Of a DNA stretch of 48,008 bases, positions 45,302 through 48,008 are shown piece after piece; within the stretch, counting starts at the first letter, position 1; every line of letters starts with the position of its first letter. Source of the stretch: Roseiarcus sp035656495 (GTDB lineage: Bacteria > Pseudomonadota > Alphaproteobacteria > Rhizobiales > Beijerinckiaceae). The position numbers and the translations under genes are program-made. The notes under the pieces were generated by a model. That model was given only the letters and a program-made list of their open reading frames with translations, ran no database searches and was not told the DNA's origin. The stretch lies in contig DASRSL010000107.1 of NCBI GenBank assembly GCA_035656495.1, positions 1 to 48,008 on the forward strand. The letters are read 5' to 3'.

Positions 45302-46655
45302 TTAGGCCTTCGAGGGTCCCGACGTCATTTTCCGCTGTCGCATCCAGCTAAGAAAATCGTCGATATCATCGGCTGGACTAGCGGAATGAGCGTACGCCTC
45401 AAGCTCAATAACCGCCGCCCGGAGGACTGTGACTACGAAGCCCTCCATGCCCTGACCGATCGATGCCGCGCGCGTTAAGCGTCGACCACGTCCCGTGCAG
45501 GATGCGCGACCGATCGCGGACGATATTGCGCGCAAATTGCCGCGCGTTCAACAGAGACCCGGGCGCAATGGGATCGTCTGGCCCCAGGTCAAAGAAGCCG
45601 CTCAGAATGTCAAGCATGCGCTGCTGGCTGCCACTGCTGCTTTCCGAGCCGAGCAACACTTCTAACGCCGTTTCGAGTTTCGCTATTGCGATACTATCAA
45701 TGGACTCACCCAGAGCCCGGTGAAGCCAATATGCAGCGTCGCACCAGGCTCGCTCAAGCGCCGGTAGGCGGAACGAACCGGAGGCGAACGAACGCACCAC
45801 ATTTCCAACGGCCGTGAAGATAGGCGCGGCCTTCTGCAAAATATCAGGCAGCGTGCCTCGGCCGATCGTCATTCCCGGCTCTTTGCGTGTCCAGCCCGCA
45901 CTATGGTAACTGTCGGCTTCCGACAAGGTGCGCTTTTGCGACGTTCCACGACGCGCATCGAGCCGCACCATTGTGCGCGTGTCGAGATAGGGAGCGGCGA
46001 GCTGCAGCGCCACAATCACTAGATCGACAGCAACCTCGGCGACTTCTTCGGCACGCTCTTGCTCGCAACCATCAACGGAAACCCGGGCCAGCCAATCGGC
46101 GTCCCACTCGCGCATCCATCGCACGAGATCGTCGAATCCGCGCCGGTGCAAGGCCGCGTCGCCGCCGGCATGCGGATAGAAATCGCTCGTCGTGACACGA
46201 TCGATAAACTCGAACGTGACGAGTCCGATCTCGAAGCGGGGCACGGGTGTCCGGCTTATTACGCACGGCACAAAGACGCGCTGGGGCGAGGCTTTATCGG
46301 CAAACCATTTCTCAAATTGCGTAACGAGAGCCTCAGCATCCTTGCTTCCGACGGTCGACGGTTCGCGGCCGACATAGTCTTCAATGAAATTGAACAGCTC
46401 GGTCTGGATCTCCGCATAGATAGCGCCGCGTTCCATGCCGGGAAGGCGATCTAAGAGGCAGTCGGCAAGCTCGGTGAACGCATAATGCCCGGGCATGCGA
46501 ATGGCAATAATGCCGCCCGCCTTTTCGCGCACATACCCAAGGCCTTCCCTGCGCAGCGACTCTTGTGTCAGCCTCTCAAACGGCAGCGGTCGCTTCTCAA
46601 GATGTGTAGCGAGCGTTCGCAACAGGCCAATTTCCCGCCCCAGCGATTCCGACAT
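45302..46655 (-). pseudogene. HEPN-domain protein (ApeA-like, abortive-infection type), frameshifted near its end
   Basis: From ATG 46655 the frame runs to 45405 and then ends in a non-protein tail. At about 45450 one extra base separates it from a frame that continues naturally (MEGFVVTVLRAAVIELEAYA, ADDIDDFLSWMRQRK) to a stop at 45302. The N-terminal 290 residues are unassigned (VPRFEIGLVTFEFIDRV is recognisable as ApeA-like). The C-terminal part has the HEPN features: ALERAWCDAAYWLHRALGES, AIAKLETALEVLLGSES and the catalytic Arg-x4-His in RSRILHGTW. Such proteins are RNases in phage defence. ATG 46655 is preferred to a TTG at 46724. One lesion only, so a sequencing error must be excluded. 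Confidence 0.7.
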
Positions 46656-46739
46656 GTATATGCGCCCCGTCCCGCCGGCCGTGGCCCGCACAAGGGGTCG
46701 GCTCTTCCACCACCGCCTTCCCAAACCACGAATGAAGGC

Positions 46740-47778
46740 TTACCGATTTATGCACAGCTCCACGCAGGCCTCCATTGCCGGCGGCACATAATTAGAATGC
46801 TGCTTCAGGAATTGCTGCTCGCGGTCGCCTGCGGGGCCAATTTGTAGCGCGCCGCCTCGCAACTTGTCGTAAAACTTCCTGCGTTCCTCATATTTATCGA
46901 TTTCAGCCTCCACATTCACACGGTACGTGCCGTTGATAATGGCGATGAGGTCTATGAGGAGGTCAAACCCGAGCAGAAGACGGTGAAGGTCGTGCGGCCG
47001 GTAAAAGTTACCCGCGTCCATGCCGTGCAGAACGTAGTGACGATTCAGCACGGACAGCGTGAAGTCCGCGTTAGATGTACGCGCATAAATCCACCGATCG
47101 ATGAACGCAGACAATGCATCCCGAAATGCCGCCGCTTGTCCGGCGTTCATCCCGGATTGATGTTTGCGAGCGCCAAGTTGGCGACGGTGGCCTTCAACTG
47201 CGAGAAACTGGGCTTGCTAGGCTGGCCAACTCGCCAACCGTTAACCGAGAGCAAAACACCCTCACGCGCGACGAGGAGCAGGCAAACACCGGCAGCGTAC
47301 TCCCGCTTGTAATAGGCAAAAACCGCGCTCTCGTACAAGTGCGAATAATCGGAGATATGGGGCGTTCGCAGGGCGAGCCCCACGTAGCGTGCGCGAACCT
47401 GCACACTGAAGGCAACGTCGAGAAATTCCTAATGGATCTTGTCTTCGATTGCGCGTTTCGCCGCGTCATCGGCCGGCGGGTTCGCCTGGATATAAGCCAC
47501 CAGATTCTGATGCGTTCATACTCTTCGCCGTTGATGTATGGGGCCACGAACCACCCTTAATTCATGAGCACAGGCGTAAGCCCGGGATACTCGTTCAGTC
47601 TCCGCTGCTGCGACATCGCTTCCTCACGCACCAGTATGTTCGTTACGATGGACCCGAGCGCGGCCCATTGCGCCTTTAAGCAGGCCCATCCATCGGCCAA
47701 CCACGAAATCGTACGCTCGAACCATGCGCCTCGCCAATCATCCACCGACTGTACCATTCTGTCCGCCGCCTTCCGCAC
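46740..47778 (-). pseudogene. Second HEPN-like gene, multiply broken
   Basis: Consecutive pieces on the minus strand read as one protein: VDDWRGAWFERTISWLADGW, stop TAA (47557-47559), GWFVAPYINGEEYERI, a frameshift near 47505, QNLVAYIQANPPADDAAKRA, stop TAG (47429-47431), EFLDVAFS through HLYESAVFAYYKREYAAGVC and LLLVAREGVLL, then a frameshift near 47150, then LSVLNRHYVLHGMD and LHRLLLGFDLLIDLIAI to a stop at 46740. The RHYVLHG box with the following helical LLDLI is typical of HEPN nucleases, Arg-x4-His included. Two stops and two frameshifts rule out sequencing error as the sole cause. The 5' end abuts the insertion sequence. Confidence 0.65.
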
Positions 47779-47782
47779 CGAG

Positions 47783-48008
47783 GGTGTCAGAAAGACTGTG
47801 TAAGTAGGTTTCTGTGAGTTTACCTTTGAAGGAGACTCACATGACTACGGGTTCGACGATAACACCAGAATTGCTCGATCAACTTCTTGCTAACTATAAG
47901 AAGCCTGAAGACCTGACCGGCGATGACGGACTTTTCAAGCGGCTGAAGAAGGCCCTGATCGAGCGCGCGCTCGGGGCCGAGCTGACCGGGCACTTGGGCT
48001 ACGAGAAG
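47783..48008 (+). mobile_element. IS256-family insertion sequence, left end (right end outside window)
   Basis: The left terminal repeat begins at about 47783 with GTGTCAGAAAGACTGTGTAA, the sequence found at the ends of many IS256-family elements, 58 bp before the transposase ATG. The element runs off the window edge, so the right repeat and the target duplication cannot be seen. It sits directly against the 5' end of the broken HEPN-like gene, whose reading frame runs into the terminal repeat. Confidence 0.8.
47841..48008 (+). CDS. IS256-family transposase, N-terminal part
   Basis: ATG 47841 follows GAAGGAGACTCAC and encodes MTTGSTITPELLDQLLANYK with the later KKALIERALGAELTGHLGYE, the conserved N-terminal end of IS256-type DDE transposases. 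The catalytic Asp-Asp-Glu residues lie beyond the window. A typical full protein is about 400 residues. Confidence 0.9.
   Translation, partial: MTTGSTITPELLDQLLANYKKPEDLTGDDGLFKRLKKALIERALGAELTGHLGYEK

Noticed and set aside
45242..45478. 78-residue plus-strand open frame (MVKAYQFTN...)
   Set aside because: It lies opposite the C-terminal part of the HEPN gene, which reads naturally on the minus strand; TTG start without support.

Overview
The window is about 48 kb of high-GC chromosomal DNA, most likely from an alphaproteobacterium of the Rhizobiales (Hyphomicrobiales). This is inferred from a fructose-type FrcB/FrcC/FrcA ABC system with a ROK-family FrcR-like regulator, the order dnaK-dnaJ-PmtA-type phospholipid methyltransferase-pyrF, a heat-shock promoter of the alphaproteobacterial type (CTTG-N18-CCTATAT) in front of dnaK, a LexA box of the alphaproteobacterial type (GTTC-N7-GTTC), and a DUF1214/DUF1254 gene pair. 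No rRNA, tRNA or CRISPR array was found.

Layout. 1-9.9 kb holds sugar uptake and entry into central metabolism: the end of a ROK fructokinase, an inositol-monophosphatase-family enzyme, a sugar ABC transporter with two tandem binding proteins, a divergent ROK repressor with a clear palindromic operator between them, glucose-6-phosphate dehydrogenase and an orphan branched-chain-type binding protein. 10-18.6 kb holds housekeeping genes: a secreted hypothetical protein, dnaK, dnaJ, a PmtA-like methyltransferase, pyrF, two small DUF1330 proteins, dapB, then a CAGGGA-rich repeat, a strong two-way terminator and a Bax inhibitor-1 family protein. 18.9-25 kb is accessory: two tandem secreted phosphoesterases (phospholipase C/acid phosphatase family) with C-terminal fibronectin-like tails, an unrecognised exported protein and a VapC toxin remnant. 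25-28.8 kb is an EmrAB-type efflux operon with a divergent TetR regulator and two matching operators.

28.9-43.4 kb is again mostly core: rplY-pth, an orphan sensor histidine kinase, a YcgN-type cysteine-cluster protein, a class A penicillin-binding protein, DUF1214/DUF1254 membrane-anchored proteins, a histone-deacetylase-like enzyme, dihydrolipoyl dehydrogenase, a MAPEG protein, a DUF459 SGNH-type protein, a CHAD protein and an acyl-CoA synthetase.

43.4-48.0 kb is a decaying accessory island, all on the minus strand up to the IS: a frameshifted TSUP permease, five 10-bp repeats, a helix-turn-helix protein preceded by an SOS box, a 77-bp near-perfect hairpin, a frameshifted HEPN-domain (abortive-infection-like) gene, a second multiply broken HEPN-like gene, and the left end of an IS256-family insertion sequence that appears to have cut off the start of that gene. 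This island is the best candidate for something unusual, but what is visible looks like a degraded defence-type locus rather than an intact new system.
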